DNA of 64,000 nucleotides from Neobacillus rhizosphaerae (GTDB lineage: Bacteria; Bacillota; Bacilli; Bacillales; Cytobacillaceae): positions 1 to 64,000 of the forward strand of contig NZ_CALBWS010000028.1 of the NCBI RefSeq assembly GCF_937468385.1, given 5' to 3'. Shown here piece by piece: positions 17,193 through 25,040 of the stretch (position 1 is its first letter; each line of letters begins with the position of its first letter). A program made the position numbers and the translations under genes. Below the pieces are notes generated by a model, which was not told the origin of the DNA, ran no database searches, and was given only the letters and a program-made list of their open reading frames with translations.

Positions 17193-18665
17193 TTGTCACA
17201 AAATCAAACACCGTTATTTAGCGGCTTATTAGCGCATGCAGAAAGAAATCCGATTCAATTCCATATTCCCGGACATAAAAAAGGTGTCGGAATTGACCCG
17301 GAATTTCGTCATTTTATTGGCGATAATGCCCTGTCAATCGACTTAATTAATATAGGACCTCTTGATGACCTTCATCAGCCAAAAGGAATTATTAAACAAG
17401 CTCAGGATTTAGCTGCTGAGGCTTTTGGGGCCGACCGAACATTCTTTTCTGTTCAAGGCACAAGCGGAGCAATTATCGCGATGGTAATGGCTGTATGCGG
17501 ACCTGGAGAAAAAATCATTGTTCCAAGAAATGTCCATAAATCAGTCATGTCGGCGATTGTCTTTTCTGGATCGATCCCTGTGTTCATTCATCCGGAAATT
17601 GATAAGGAATTAGGAATTTCTCATGGGATTACGACTGAATCAGTCGAAAGGGCTCTTGAACAGCATCCTGATGCAAAAGGTATTTTAGTCATTAACCCAA
17701 CCTACTTCGGGATTTCTGCTGATTTAAAGAAAATTGTCGAAATTGCCCATTCTTACCATGTCCCCGTCCTCGTTGATGAAGCCCATGGGGTCCACATTCA
17801 TTTCCATGATGAACTTCCGCTTTCCGCCATGCAGGCAGGGGCCGATATGGCGGCAACTAGTGTCCATAAGCTAGGTGGTTCCATGACCCAAAGCTCCATC
17901 CTAAATGTCAAGGAAGGGCTCGTATCAGCTAAACACGTCCAATCGATTTTAAGTATGCTTACAACAACTTCTACATCGTATTTATTGCTAGCTTCTCTTG
18001 ATGTTGCTCGTAAGCAGTTAGCGACAAAAGGCAAAGAATTAATTGACAATACGATCCAATTAGCTCAGTCCATTCGCGAAAGAATCAATGAAATTGACGA
18101 TCTCCATTGTGTCGGTGAGGAAATTTTAGGTTCCAAGGCAACGTTTGATTATGATCCGACAAAACTAATAATTTCCGTCAAGAAGTTAGGATTAACCGGA
18201 TATGAAGTAGAAAAATGGCTGAGAGAAAGACATAACATCGAAGTAGAATTATCTGACCTCTATAACATCCTTTGCATTATTACGATTGGTGACACGAAAA
18301 ATGAGGCAAACCTTTTAGTTAATGCCTTAAAAGAACTCGCAGACGAATGTAAACATCGCCCGGAAAATTTTGAACCAGTAGAGGTTCTTCTTCCGGAAAT
18401 CCCTGTGCTTGCTCTAACACCAAGAGATGCTTTTTATGCTGAAACCGAGGTTATTCCTTTTGAGGAATCCGAAGGAAGAATCATTGCTGAGTTTGTGATG
18501 GTTTACCCACCTGGTATTCCAATTTTTATTCCTGGTGAAATCATTACGCAAGAAAATCTTCATTATATTCGCAAAAACCTTGAAGTAGGTTTACCTGTCC
18601 AAGGACCAGAAGACGATGAAATCAAAACCATTCATGTGATAAAAGAATATAAAGCAATAAAATAA
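17193..18665 (+). CDS. speA: Arginine decarboxylase SpeA (Orn/Lys/Arg decarboxylase family)
   Basis: A PLP-dependent fold-type I decarboxylase. B. subtilis SpeA makes agmatine from arginine for polyamine synthesis. FHIPGHKKG near 25, SVQGTSGAI near 92, DEAHGVHIHFH with the PLP-pairing Asp near 200, and TSVHKLGGS, whose Lys near 228 should carry PLP, are all present, as is the C-terminal domain ending MVYPPGIPIFIPGE. TTG at 17193 behind GAGGTG gives 490 residues, the B. subtilis length; the GTG at 17181 is part of the ribosome site. SR1 lies convergent downstream, as a neighbour of speA in B. subtilis. Confidence 0.93.
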   Translation: MSQNQTPLFSGLLAHAERNPIQFHIPGHKKGVGIDPEFRHFIGDNALSIDLINIGPLDDLHQPKGIIKQAQDLAAEAFGADRTFFSVQGTSGAIIAMVMAVCGPGEKIIVPRNVHKSVMSAIVFSGSIPVFIHPEIDKELGISHGITTESVERALEQHPDAKGILVINPTYFGISADLKKIVEIAHSYHVPVLVDEAHGVHIHFHDELPLSAMQAGADMAATSVHKLGGSMTQSSILNVKEGLVSAKHVQSILSMLTTTSTSYLLLASLDVARKQLATKGKELIDNTIQLAQSIRERINEIDDLHCVGEEILGSKATFDYDPTKLIISVKKLGLTGYEVEKWLRERHNIEVELSDLYNILCIITIGDTKNEANLLVNALKELADECKHRPENFEPVEVLLPEIPVLALTPRDAFYAETEVIPFEESEGRIIAEFVMVYPPGIPIFIPGEIITQENLHYIRKNLEVGLPVQGPEDDEIKTIHVIKEYKAIK

Positions 18666-18676
18666 ACGATAAAAAA

Positions 18677-18744
18677 ACAGGATTCCAAATATATGGAATC
18701 CTGTCAGATTGTCGAGAAAAGGTATTTTTCTCGGCAATTTTTTT
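18677..18744 (+). terminator. Two-hairpin terminator module of speA (copy 1)
   Basis: First hairpin 18677-18704: ACAGGATTCC and GGAATCCTGT around an 8-base loop, with no U-run. Second hairpin 18708-18738: ATTGTCGAGAAAA with its near complement, then a run of T, a standard terminator. Nearly the same pair of hairpins occurs in inverted orientation at 19505-19566, at the 3' end of SR1. Confidence 0.88.
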
Positions 18745-18796
18745 GTCTGAATCTAAATTACCGATTTTTTATTAACTGATTGTCTCTGCTATCTGG

Positions 18797-18931
18797 CCTG
18801 TTGATTTCCGCTCCGGGCACTCGCTTTCCGCGGGGAGGTCCTGTAGCCTCCTCGGCGCCTTTGGCGCCTGCGGGGTCTCCAGTGACCTCTCTATCCCGCA
18901 GGAGTCGAGTGCCCTCCGCTCCAATCAACAG
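18797..18931 (-). repeat. Interspersed GC-rich repeat family C, copy 1
   Basis: CTGTTGATTTCCGCTCC at one end and GCTCCAATCAACAG at the other, with CGCTTTCCGCGGGGAGG and GCCTGCGGGGTCTCC inside. Much more GC-rich than its surroundings. It is the inverted counterpart of copy 2 at 19301, and its own ends are inverted repeats (CTGTTGATT / AATCAACAG). Confidence 0.88.
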
Positions 18932-19300
18932 GGAGGCAAATCAACCTAATGAATTGCAACACACTTTTTCTAGCGGTAGGCAATGTTCATTTTAATTTCT
19001 CTTTCTAATTGTCTTTCAGAACGAATGCCAAAAGGATACCCTATAAACATCATTTTAAAAAGAATAAGGGATCAGATGGGCGACCATTATCCTCGCTATA
19101 AAAAGGACGAACTTTTTCTAGAGAAATGTAAAATCTATATATTTGTCAATCAAGCGAAGAAGGTGGTCGTCTGGAACTTATTCATCAATAGACACGAATT
19201 CATATTCACTTTGGCTAGACTCTTTTGGCTTAAACATTGATTTCACAACATATTTTTTATTATTTATTAGTTGAGTTGAAGGTCTTTATTGAAAAACACT
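18932..19300. other. Sequence between inverted family C copies, no gene recognised
   Basis: This 369-base stretch lies between the two inverted family C repeats. An open frame on the plus strand (18983-19240, 85 codons) contains PKGYPINIILKRIRDQMG and DHYPRYKKDELF, which look protein-like, but there is no ribosome binding site before its ATG and no family I recognise. It could be a remnant of a coding sequence carried with the repeats or chance. Confidence 0.3.
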
Positions 19301-19433
19301 CTGTTGATTGGAGTGGAAGGCGCGAAGACTCCTGCGGGAGTACGGGGCTGGGGAGACCCCGCAGAAGCGAAGCGACGAGGAGGCTCCCCGGCACGCCCGC
19401 GGAAAGCGAAGCGCCTGGAGCGCAAATCAACAG
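19301..19433 (+). repeat. Interspersed GC-rich repeat family C, copy 2
   Basis: Starts CTGTTGATTGGAGTGGAAGG and ends GGAGCGCAAATCAACAG; contains GACTCCTGCGGGAGTACGGG, GAGACCCCGCAG and CGCGGAAAGCGAAGCGCC. Inverted relative to copy 1. I remember similar sequences scattered through many Bacillaceae genomes, but know of no established function. Confidence 0.88.
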
Positions 19434-19504
19434 ACCTGTTGTAAGGCCTATATATTAATAATTTTTTCACAAATTAACGCGGTGAATTGTTAAAGAAAGC
19501 GAAT

Positions 19505-19566
19505 AAAAAAAGGCTATCGAAAGTTTTTCGACAGCCTGACAGGATTCCAAATATACGGAATCCTGT
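19505..19566 (-). terminator. Two-hairpin terminator module of SR1 (copy 2)
   Basis: On the minus strand: ACAGGATTCC / GGAATCCTGT hairpin (19539-19566), then AGGCTGTCGAAAA with its near complement (19511-19537), then seven U. It is the inverted near-copy of the speA terminator at 18677-18744, with the same CAG joining the two hairpins. Confidence 0.88.
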
Positions 19567-19584
19567 TTTTATTATTTAACTTAT

Positions 19585-19707
19585 TTATACTTCTTCGTCA
19601 ACATGGTGGTCATCGCAACAATTACATTTTGAGTAAAGCACTGTTACTTTTTCATCTTCAAAATGATCAATAGTAGAGTTACATGTTTGGCATACAAGAG
19701 TACCCAT
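19585..19707 (-). CDS. sr1P: SR1P, GapA-binding peptide encoded on SR1
   Basis: A 40-residue peptide beginning MGTLVCQTCNSTIDHFEDEK and continuing VTVLYSKCNCC. From the literature, B. subtilis SR1P binds glyceraldehyde-3-phosphate dehydrogenase GapA, stabilises gapA mRNA and promotes GapA-RNase J1 contact. The N-terminal CxxC and the DHFEDEKVTVLY core are the family's hallmark. The C-terminal half here is rich in cysteine and histidine (C28, C30, C31, H34, H35) and ends DEEV, so a metal site with C6/C9 is possible. ATG at 19707 lies seven bases behind AAAGGGGAT. Confidence 0.9.
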   Translation of the reverse strand: MGTLVCQTCNSTIDHFEDEKVTVLYSKCNCCDDHHVDEEV

Positions 19708-19745
19708 CTGTTCAATCCCCTTTTCTTTAATGAATGATCATAATA

Positions 19746-19759
19746 TGAAAGCGCTTAAA
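19746..19759 (-). promoter_or_regulatory. cre-like CcpA box in SR1 5' region
   Basis: On the minus strand TTTAAGCGCTTTCA matches the cre consensus TGWAANCGNTNWCA at all but one position. It begins about 7 bases downstream of the inferred SR1 start, where CcpA would block transcription. SR1 is repressed under glycolytic conditions in B. subtilis (CcpN mainly, CcpA in part), which fits. Confidence 0.65.
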
Positions 19760-19772
19760 CATCCTTAATACA

Positions 19773-19801
19773 ATAATAATATATCACATTTGAAATTTCA
19801 A
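19773..19801 (-). promoter_or_regulatory. Promoter of SR1
   Basis: TTGAAA (19801-19796), 17-base spacer, TATTAT (19778-19773) on the minus strand. Lies between the terminator of the preceding gene and the SR1 region. Confidence 0.75.
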
Positions 19802-19837
19802 GCCTAATTTGTATGTCACAATTAAAAATATTTCATC

Positions 19838-19860
19838 AAAAAAGGCCCCATTCAGGCCTC
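19838..19860 (-). terminator. Terminator of DUF3055-like gene
   Basis: On the minus strand AGGCC / GGCCT closes a 7-base loop and six U follow. A short stem, but just 3' of the gene ending at 19872. Confidence 0.6.
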
Positions 19861-19871
19861 TTCGGTAATTT

Positions 19872-20171
19872 TTATTCATATTGAGTGACAAAAGGAATGG
19901 ACGGAAGTGTATCGCGAAAAAACTCAGCTAAATCTGCGGCCTGTTGTTTATCTGGGATCCGGAATACGGTTTGAAGGTAGTCTATGTCTTCAATATCTTT
20001 TGGATCGAGGAGGGTTGAACGTCCAGTTTGCATGCAGATTACAAGTGGCTTTCCAAAAAACATATTGGTATATACAATTCCAAAGTCATAACGGGTATCT
20101 TCTGTGGTAAATCCAATAAACCTCACTTTTGTGTTTTCGTGCTCATCATAGAGCTTATCAAAAAGTTCCAT
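19872..20171 (-). CDS. Conserved hypothetical protein (DUF3055-like)
   Basis: A 99-residue soluble alpha/beta protein: FIGFTTEDTRYDFGIVYTNM and GKPLVICMQTGRSTLL are compact strand-rich segments, followed by a C-terminal helix AADLAEFFRDTLPSIPF. I associate this pattern with DUF3055 of Bacillaceae, without being able to check. ATG at 20171 follows AAGGAGGAG. No catalytic motif. Divergent from the next gene, which has its own promoter. Confidence 0.75.
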   Translation of the reverse strand: MELFDKLYDEHENTKVRFIGFTTEDTRYDFGIVYTNMFFGKPLVICMQTGRSTLLDPKDIEDIDYLQTVFRIPDKQQAADLAEFFRDTLPSIPFVTQYE

Positions 20172-20263
20172 TTGGCTCCTCCTTTTCTTTAAATATTTAG
20201 AATATTATTATAATTCATTTTCAGCAGAATAACAAGAAACTTGGCAATTTATTTCTATAAGTG

Positions 20264-20293
20264 TTGTCAGCACTTTTTATTCAATGCTAGAAT
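20264..20293 (+). promoter_or_regulatory. Promoter of DUF1885-like gene
   Basis: TTGTCA (20264-20269), 18-base spacer, TAGAAT (20288-20293) preceded by TGC, an extended -10 element. About 40 bases before the start codon. Confidence 0.6.
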
Positions 20294-20330
20294 AGAGGAG
20301 CATATATCATGGACCAATAGGGGGGTAATG

Positions 20331-20768
20331 ATGATGGCTGATAATTCATTTATTAAGCTTGTGCCTTCATCTGCAAAACAAACAGTAACCATTGATGAGG
20401 TTAAGGAGCTAATTCATTATTATAAAAATATTACTGTAAAAACGGGAACCCAATTGAATTGGCAATACGGAGAAAATGCTTTTCCGTACGCCATGAAAGA
20501 AACCGAGGAAGGTAAAGGAAAATGGTTTTACTTACAATCTAACCATGAACGCTACAATACTATATTAATAGGTGTTGATACGGAAACCGTTAGAAGTGAA
20601 GATGGCGTAGAAAGCGAACAAACATACATACAGGTCACACTACCTGACCAATCCACATTTGGTGACAAAGGAAAGGCAAATGAATTTTGTAAATTTCTTG
20701 CTAAAAAACTTCAAGGAGAACTACACCTTTTTAACGAAAGAATCATGTATTACTACCCAAGAAAGTAA
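20331..20768 (+). CDS. Conserved hypothetical protein (DUF1885-like)
   Basis: A soluble protein of about 145 residues. SFIKLVPSSAKQTVTIDEVK at the N-terminus and KTGTQLNWQYGENAFPY resemble DUF1885, known from a Geobacillus structural genomics entry; assignment from memory. Function unknown. Three consecutive in-frame ATG codons (20328, 20331, 20334) follow GGGGGG; the first is too close to the ribosome site, so 20331 or 20334 is likely. Confidence 0.75.
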   Translation: MMADNSFIKLVPSSAKQTVTIDEVKELIHYYKNITVKTGTQLNWQYGENAFPYAMKETEEGKGKWFYLQSNHERYNTILIGVDTETVRSEDGVESEQTYIQVTLPDQSTFGDKGKANEFCKFLAKKLQGELHLFNERIMYYYPRK

Positions 20769-20779
20769 AGGCGAAACCG

Positions 20780-20800
20780 GCTCCATAAAGGAGCTTTTTT
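20780..20800 (+). terminator. Short terminator after DUF1885-like gene
   Basis: GCTCC / GGAGC with a 5-base loop followed by six T. Weak stem but standard layout. Confidence 0.65.
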
Positions 20801-21041
20801 AATGGATAAATTGTGCCAATGTATAATGAATCGAAGTATAAATAACCAAGCTTAATGAAGTGATAAAAAGAGTTTTCCTTACTGATTTTGTCACATGGTT
20901 TCCAATTATGAAAGCTAAATAAAAAAATATAAAAAACATCAAGACCTTATATATCAGTTGATCATGCTTTGATAACCATTCAATAAAAGTATATCCACTC
21001 CAAATGAAAAACTGTAAAATTATCACAAGATAAGCCTTCAT
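20799..21041 (-). CDS. Small membrane protein, unknown function
   Basis: About 80 residues with three hydrophobic segments (5-22, 33-52, 56-76) and basic residues between the second and third. No family recognised. ATG at 21041 lies behind GTGGTGAT; the in-frame ATG at 21059 has no ribosome site. It sits downstream of pdhD and converges with the DUF1885-like gene. Confidence 0.6.
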   Translation of the reverse strand: MKAYLVIILQFFIWSGYTFIEWLSKHDQLIYKVLMFFIFFYLAFIIGNHVTKSVRKTLFITSLSLVIYTSIHYTLAQFIH

Positions 21042-21187
21042 ATCATCACCACTCATCATACATTAATCATTCTTTCATACTCAAACCTTTGTGGTTAAGT
21101 ATATGTGATAAATCTGTTAGTTAGATATTTTTTCCCTCCTCGCAAAAGTATATTCAAAAAACATAATAATATAGATAATATTCGCTT

Positions 21188-21229
21188 TAAAAAAGTAAAG
21201 TCCTTTTCGCATTTTTTCGAAAAGGACTT
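21188..21229 (-). terminator. Terminator of the pdh operon
   Basis: AAGTCCTTTTCG (21198-21209) pairs with CGAAAAGGACTT (21218-21229); on the minus strand ACTTTTTT follows. It ends pdhABCD. Confidence 0.85.
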
Positions 21230-21239
21230 ATTTTTTACA

Positions 21240-22655
21240 TTATTTGATTACATGTATAGGAGTTCCTAAAGCAACTTCTGCTGCTTCCATTGTAATTTCA
21301 CCAAGTGTTGGGTGGGCATGAATGGTCATGGCAAGATCTTCTGCTGTCATTCCAGCTTCAATGGCAAGGCCCAATTCTGCAATCATATCTGATGCACTTG
21401 CACCGGCAATCTGTGCTCCAATTACCAGCCCGTCTTCTTTACGAGTAATTAGTTTTAAGAATCCATCACCACTGTCCAAGGATAAGGCACGACCATTTGC
21501 AGCAAATGGGAATTTAGCCGCAATTACAGCGATACCTTCATCTTTAGCCTGCGTTTCTGTATAACCGACTGAAGCTAATTCAGGTTCGGAGAAAACAACC
21601 GCCGGAATTCCTAAGTAATCAATTACTGAAGCGTGGCCAGCAATTGCCTCAGCAGCAATTTTGGCTTCATATGATGCCTTATGTGCTAATTGAGGACCCT
21701 GAACAACATCACCAATGGCGTAAATATTGCTAATATTAGTACGGCATTGTTTGTCGATTTCAATAATCCCGCGATCACTTACTTTAACACCAACTTGTTC
21801 AAGACCCATCTCATCAGTGTTAGGACGGCGTCCAACCATTACAAATACATAATCAGCCTCGAGTTTCATTTCTTCGCCTTTTGATTCGAAGGTTACAATT
21901 ACACCATTTTCAGTTTCTTCTACGCCCTTAGCCAATGCTTTTGTATAGAATTCCGCACCTTTTTTCTTCATGCTGCGCTTAACAAGTGCAGCCATTTGCT
22001 TATCAAAAATTCCAAGACCTAGGATTTCATCTGCACCCTCTAAGATGGTGACTTGGCTACCAAAGTTTGCGTATGCACCGCCAAGTTCAATTCCGATTAC
22101 ACCGCCGCCGATGACAACGATTTTTTTCGGAATTTCTGCTAGGTTAAGTGCTCCTGTAGAATTAAGAACGCGTTTTGAATATTTAAATGTTGGCAGCTCA
22201 ATTGGACGAGATCCAGTTGCAATAATCGCATTTTTAAAGGTATAGGTTTGCGCAGAATTATCGTCCATTACACGAAGTGTATTAGCATCCACAAAGTATG
22301 CTTCACCACGAACAATGTTCACTTTATTTCCTTTTAATAACCCTTCAACACCACCAGTTAACTTTTTCACGATTCCGTCTTTAAATTGTTGAACCTTTGA
22401 AAAATCAACTTTTACATTTTCAGCTGTAATTCCGAATGCTTCAGAATGTATCGCTGTTTCGTAGCGGTGACCTGCTGAAATCAATGCTTTGGATGGAATA
22501 CAGCCAACATTTAAACAAACACCGCCTACATATTCCTTTTCAACAATCGTTACTTTTTGTCCAAGCTGTGCTGCCCGAATCGCGGCAACATAACCCCCAG
22601 GACCTGCACCAATTACTATAGTATCTGTTTCAATCGGGAAATCTCCTACGACCAT
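21240..22655 (-). CDS. pdhD: Dihydrolipoamide dehydrogenase (E3)
   Basis: FAD enzyme of 471 residues that re-oxidises dihydrolipoyl groups and reduces NAD+ in the pyruvate and probably other 2-oxo acid dehydrogenase complexes. N-terminal FAD site VIGAGPGGYVAAI, redox disulphide in GGVCLNVGCIPSKAL, NAD site VIGGGVIGIELG near 183, second FAD contact AIGDV near 315, and the C-terminal HAHPTLGE with the catalytic His. ATG at 22655 follows GGAGGCG; four bases separate it from the pdhC stop. Last gene of the operon. Confidence 0.97.
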   Translation of the reverse strand: MVVGDFPIETDTIVIGAGPGGYVAAIRAAQLGQKVTIVEKEYVGGVCLNVGCIPSKALISAGHRYETAIHSEAFGITAENVKVDFSKVQQFKDGIVKKLTGGVEGLLKGNKVNIVRGEAYFVDANTLRVMDDNSAQTYTFKNAIIATGSRPIELPTFKYSKRVLNSTGALNLAEIPKKIVVIGGGVIGIELGGAYANFGSQVTILEGADEILGLGIFDKQMAALVKRSMKKKGAEFYTKALAKGVEETENGVIVTFESKGEEMKLEADYVFVMVGRRPNTDEMGLEQVGVKVSDRGIIEIDKQCRTNISNIYAIGDVVQGPQLAHKASYEAKIAAEAIAGHASVIDYLGIPAVVFSEPELASVGYTETQAKDEGIAVIAAKFPFAANGRALSLDSGDGFLKLITRKEDGLVIGAQIAGASASDMIAELGLAIEAGMTAEDLAMTIHAHPTLGEITMEAAEVALGTPIHVIK

Positions 22656-22659
22656 TTTA

Positions 22660-23973
22660 TTACGCCTCCATTAACAATAGTTCTGGATCGTTCAATAAAC
22701 GTTTAATATGATTCAATGCATTTTGTGCTGTTGCACCATCAATCATGCGGTGGTCAAAGCTTAAGGAAAGGGCCAATACAGGTGCAGCAACAATTTCTCC
22801 ATCTCTTACAATTGGTTTTTCAGCGATTCTTCCTACACCCAAGATAGCTACTTCTGGGTGGTTAATAACAGGAGTAAACCATTGTCCACCTGCTGAACCA
22901 ATATTTGAGATCGTACATGACGCACCCTTCATTTCGTTAGGTGCAAGCTTTCCGTCACGAGCTTTTCCTGCAAGTTCATTAATTTCATTAGAAATACTGA
23001 AAACAGACTTACGGTCCGCATCTTTTACTACCGGAACTAATAAGCCTTTTTCCGTGTCAGCAGCAATTCCAATATTATAGTAGTGCTTATGGATAATCTC
23101 ACTTGTTGCATCATCAAGAGACGTATTAAGCGCAGGGAATTCACGTAATGCACTTGTTAATGCTTTTACGATATATGGTAAGAAAGTAAGCTTAATGCCT
23201 TTAGCAGCAGCCACTTCTTTGAATTTTTTACGATGAGCAACAAGTTTCGTTACATCTATTTCATCCATTAGTGTTACGTGTGGAGCTGTATGTTTTGAGT
23301 TAACCATTGCTTTTGCAATTGCTTTACGAATACCGCTCATTTTCTCACGAGTTTCAGGATATTCACCTTGCGGGATAGGTGCTGCTTTAGTTTCTGCATG
23401 ATTTACAGCTTCAGGAGCTGGAGCTTGAGCCAGCGGTGCTACTGCTTGAGCTCCACCGGTTAAGAATGTTTCAATATCAGTTTTCACGATACGTCCGTTT
23501 TTACCTGTTCCAGCAACTAAACCAATTTCTACCCCTTTATCACGGGCAAATTTCCGGACAGATGGCATAGCAATAATACGGTGATTTGGATCAACTTCTG
23601 TTTGTGGTTGTACAGATGGTGTAGCTGCAGCAGGTGTGACCTGCGGTGTAGCCTCTGGTGCTGGTGCAACTGCCTTTTCTTCTTGTTTAGGCTCATCATC
23701 ACTATGATCACCTTTAAATTGCAAGTTTTCGTATCCTGGTGCATCAAAGGTGACGAGAACCTGTCCAACTGTAGCAACGGTTCCTTCTCCAATTAAAACT
23801 TCAATAACTGTTCCTTCGACAGGGGAAGGAATTTCAACAACTGCTTTATCATTTTGTATTTCACAAAGTACATCATCTTCTTGGACTTTATCGCCAGGCT
23901 TGATAAACCATTTAACGATTTCGCCTTCGTGAATTCCTTCACCGATATCAGGCATTTTAAATTGAAATGACAC
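22660..23973 (-). CDS. pdhC: Dihydrolipoamide acetyltransferase (E2) of pyruvate dehydrogenase
   Basis: The core protein of the PDH complex, 437 residues: one lipoyl domain (lipoylated Lys43 in NDKAVVEIP), an alanine/proline-rich linker near 85-125, a peripheral-subunit-binding domain (HRIIAMPSVRKFARDKG near 132), a second linker, then the acetyltransferase domain ending with the catalytic DHRMIDG. GTG start at 23973 behind ATAGGAGGA. One lipoyl domain is usual in Bacillus. Confidence 0.97.
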   Translation of the reverse strand: MSFQFKMPDIGEGIHEGEIVKWFIKPGDKVQEDDVLCEIQNDKAVVEIPSPVEGTVIEVLIGEGTVATVGQVLVTFDAPGYENLQFKGDHSDDEPKQEEKAVAPAPEATPQVTPAAATPSVQPQTEVDPNHRIIAMPSVRKFARDKGVEIGLVAGTGKNGRIVKTDIETFLTGGAQAVAPLAQAPAPEAVNHAETKAAPIPQGEYPETREKMSGIRKAIAKAMVNSKHTAPHVTLMDEIDVTKLVAHRKKFKEVAAAKGIKLTFLPYIVKALTSALREFPALNTSLDDATSEIIHKHYYNIGIAADTEKGLLVPVVKDADRKSVFSISNEINELAGKARDGKLAPNEMKGASCTISNIGSAGGQWFTPVINHPEVAILGVGRIAEKPIVRDGEIVAAPVLALSLSFDHRMIDGATAQNALNHIKRLLNDPELLLMEA

Positions 23974-24059
23974 TGAAACTCATCCTCCTATTTTTTCCAT
24001 CTGGTTCTTCCATTATTTATGAGCAAGAGGGAAACAGTATAAACTATTTCCCAAGTCTC

Positions 24060-25037
24060 TTAGAACGTTAAAACTTTTTTAGCTGTTTCAATTACATCTT
24101 TATAATTTGGTAACCAAACAGATTCAGCTTGTGGGAAAGCAAATATTGTATCTGGTGCTGCCACACGCAATACTGGTGCTTCTAAGTTTAAAATTGCACG
24201 ATCGTTAATTTCAGCTACAACGTTTGCCGCAATACCAGCTTGTTTTTGCGCTTCTTGAACAACAATTGCACGACCTGTTTTTTCAACAGAGGCAATTATG
24301 GTTTCAATATCAATCGGACTTACTGTACGTAAGTCAATTACTTCAGCAGAATACCCTTCTTTCTCAAGTTCTTCTGCTGCTTTCAATGACTCGTGAACCA
24401 TTGCACCATAAGTAACAATTGATATATCGGTCCCTTCACGTTTCACTTCCGCTTTTCCTAGTGGAATGGTGTATTCCTCTTCAGGAACTTCTTGACGGAA
24501 AGAACGGTATAACTTCATATGCTCAAGGAAAATAACCGGATCATTGTCACGGATTGATGAAATGAGAAGCCCTTTAGCATCATATGGAGTTGATGGAATA
24601 ACAACCTTTACACCAGGTTGTTGAGCCATAAGACCTTCTAAGCTGTCCGCGTGCATATCAGGTGTATGTACGCCACCTCCAAATGGTGAACGAAATGTTA
24701 CAGGAGCATTGAATTTGCCTCCTGTACGATAACGAAGTCGAGCTGCTTGACCAGAAATGGAATCCATAACTTCATATACAAAACCGAAGAATTGAATTTC
24801 TGGAACTGGACGGAAGCCTTGTAAACTAAGACCGACCGCTAAACCGCCGATTCCTGATTCAGCAAGTGGTGTGTCAAAGACACGATCTTCGCCAAATTCG
24901 TTTTGCAAACCTTCTGTCGCACGGAATACACCACCGTTTACGCCCACATCTTCTCCGAAAACTAATACATTCGGGTCATTACGCAATTCCGTACGCAATG
25001 CATCAGTAATTGCTTGAATCATCGTCATTTGAGCCAT
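24060..25037 (-). CDS. pdhB: Pyruvate dehydrogenase E1 beta subunit
   Basis: Thiamine diphosphate-dependent E1 beta, 325 residues, partner of PdhA in decarboxylating pyruvate and reductively acetylating E2. VFGEDVGVNGGVFRAT at 26-41, DTPLAESGIGGLAVG, and RYRTGGKFNAPVTFRSPFGG are typical; the transketolase C-domain with VVQEAQKQAG follows. ATG at 25037, three bases after the pdhA stop codon; translationally coupled. Confidence 0.97.
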   Translation of the reverse strand: MAQMTMIQAITDALRTELRNDPNVLVFGEDVGVNGGVFRATEGLQNEFGEDRVFDTPLAESGIGGLAVGLSLQGFRPVPEIQFFGFVYEVMDSISGQAARLRYRTGGKFNAPVTFRSPFGGGVHTPDMHADSLEGLMAQQPGVKVVIPSTPYDAKGLLISSIRDNDPVIFLEHMKLYRSFRQEVPEEEYTIPLGKAEVKREGTDISIVTYGAMVHESLKAAEELEKEGYSAEVIDLRTVSPIDIETIIASVEKTGRAIVVQEAQKQAGIAANVVAEINDRAILNLEAPVLRVAAPDTIFAFPQAESVWLPNYKDVIETAKKVLTF

Positions 25038-25040
25038 GGC

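Larger units (their letters stand above)
19503..19766 (-). ncRNA. sr1: Small RNA SR1 (dual-function)
   Basis: In B. subtilis SR1 lies between pdhD and speA, base-pairs with ahrC mRNA (the arginine catabolism activator) and encodes the peptide SR1P. Here a transcript of about 260 bases is outlined between the same genes: a sigma-A promoter at 19773-19801 (TTGAAA, 17 bases, TATTAT), a cre-like box, the SR1P frame and a terminal two-hairpin module with a U-run at 19505-19511. It is longer than the 205-nt SR1 I remember because of the extra hairpin. Start and end are inferred from the signals; pairing to ahrC cannot be tested here. Confidence 0.8.

Noticed and set aside
18983..19240. 85-codon frame between inverted family C repeats as a real gene
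   Set aside because: No ribosome binding site, no recognised family, and the flanking repeats make it more likely a remnant or chance frame. Kept as an unassigned stretch.
19237..19493. Open frames within family C copy 2
   Set aside because: The repeat is GC-rich and gives open frames in several phases (Arg/Gly/Pro-rich), typical of non-coding repeats.
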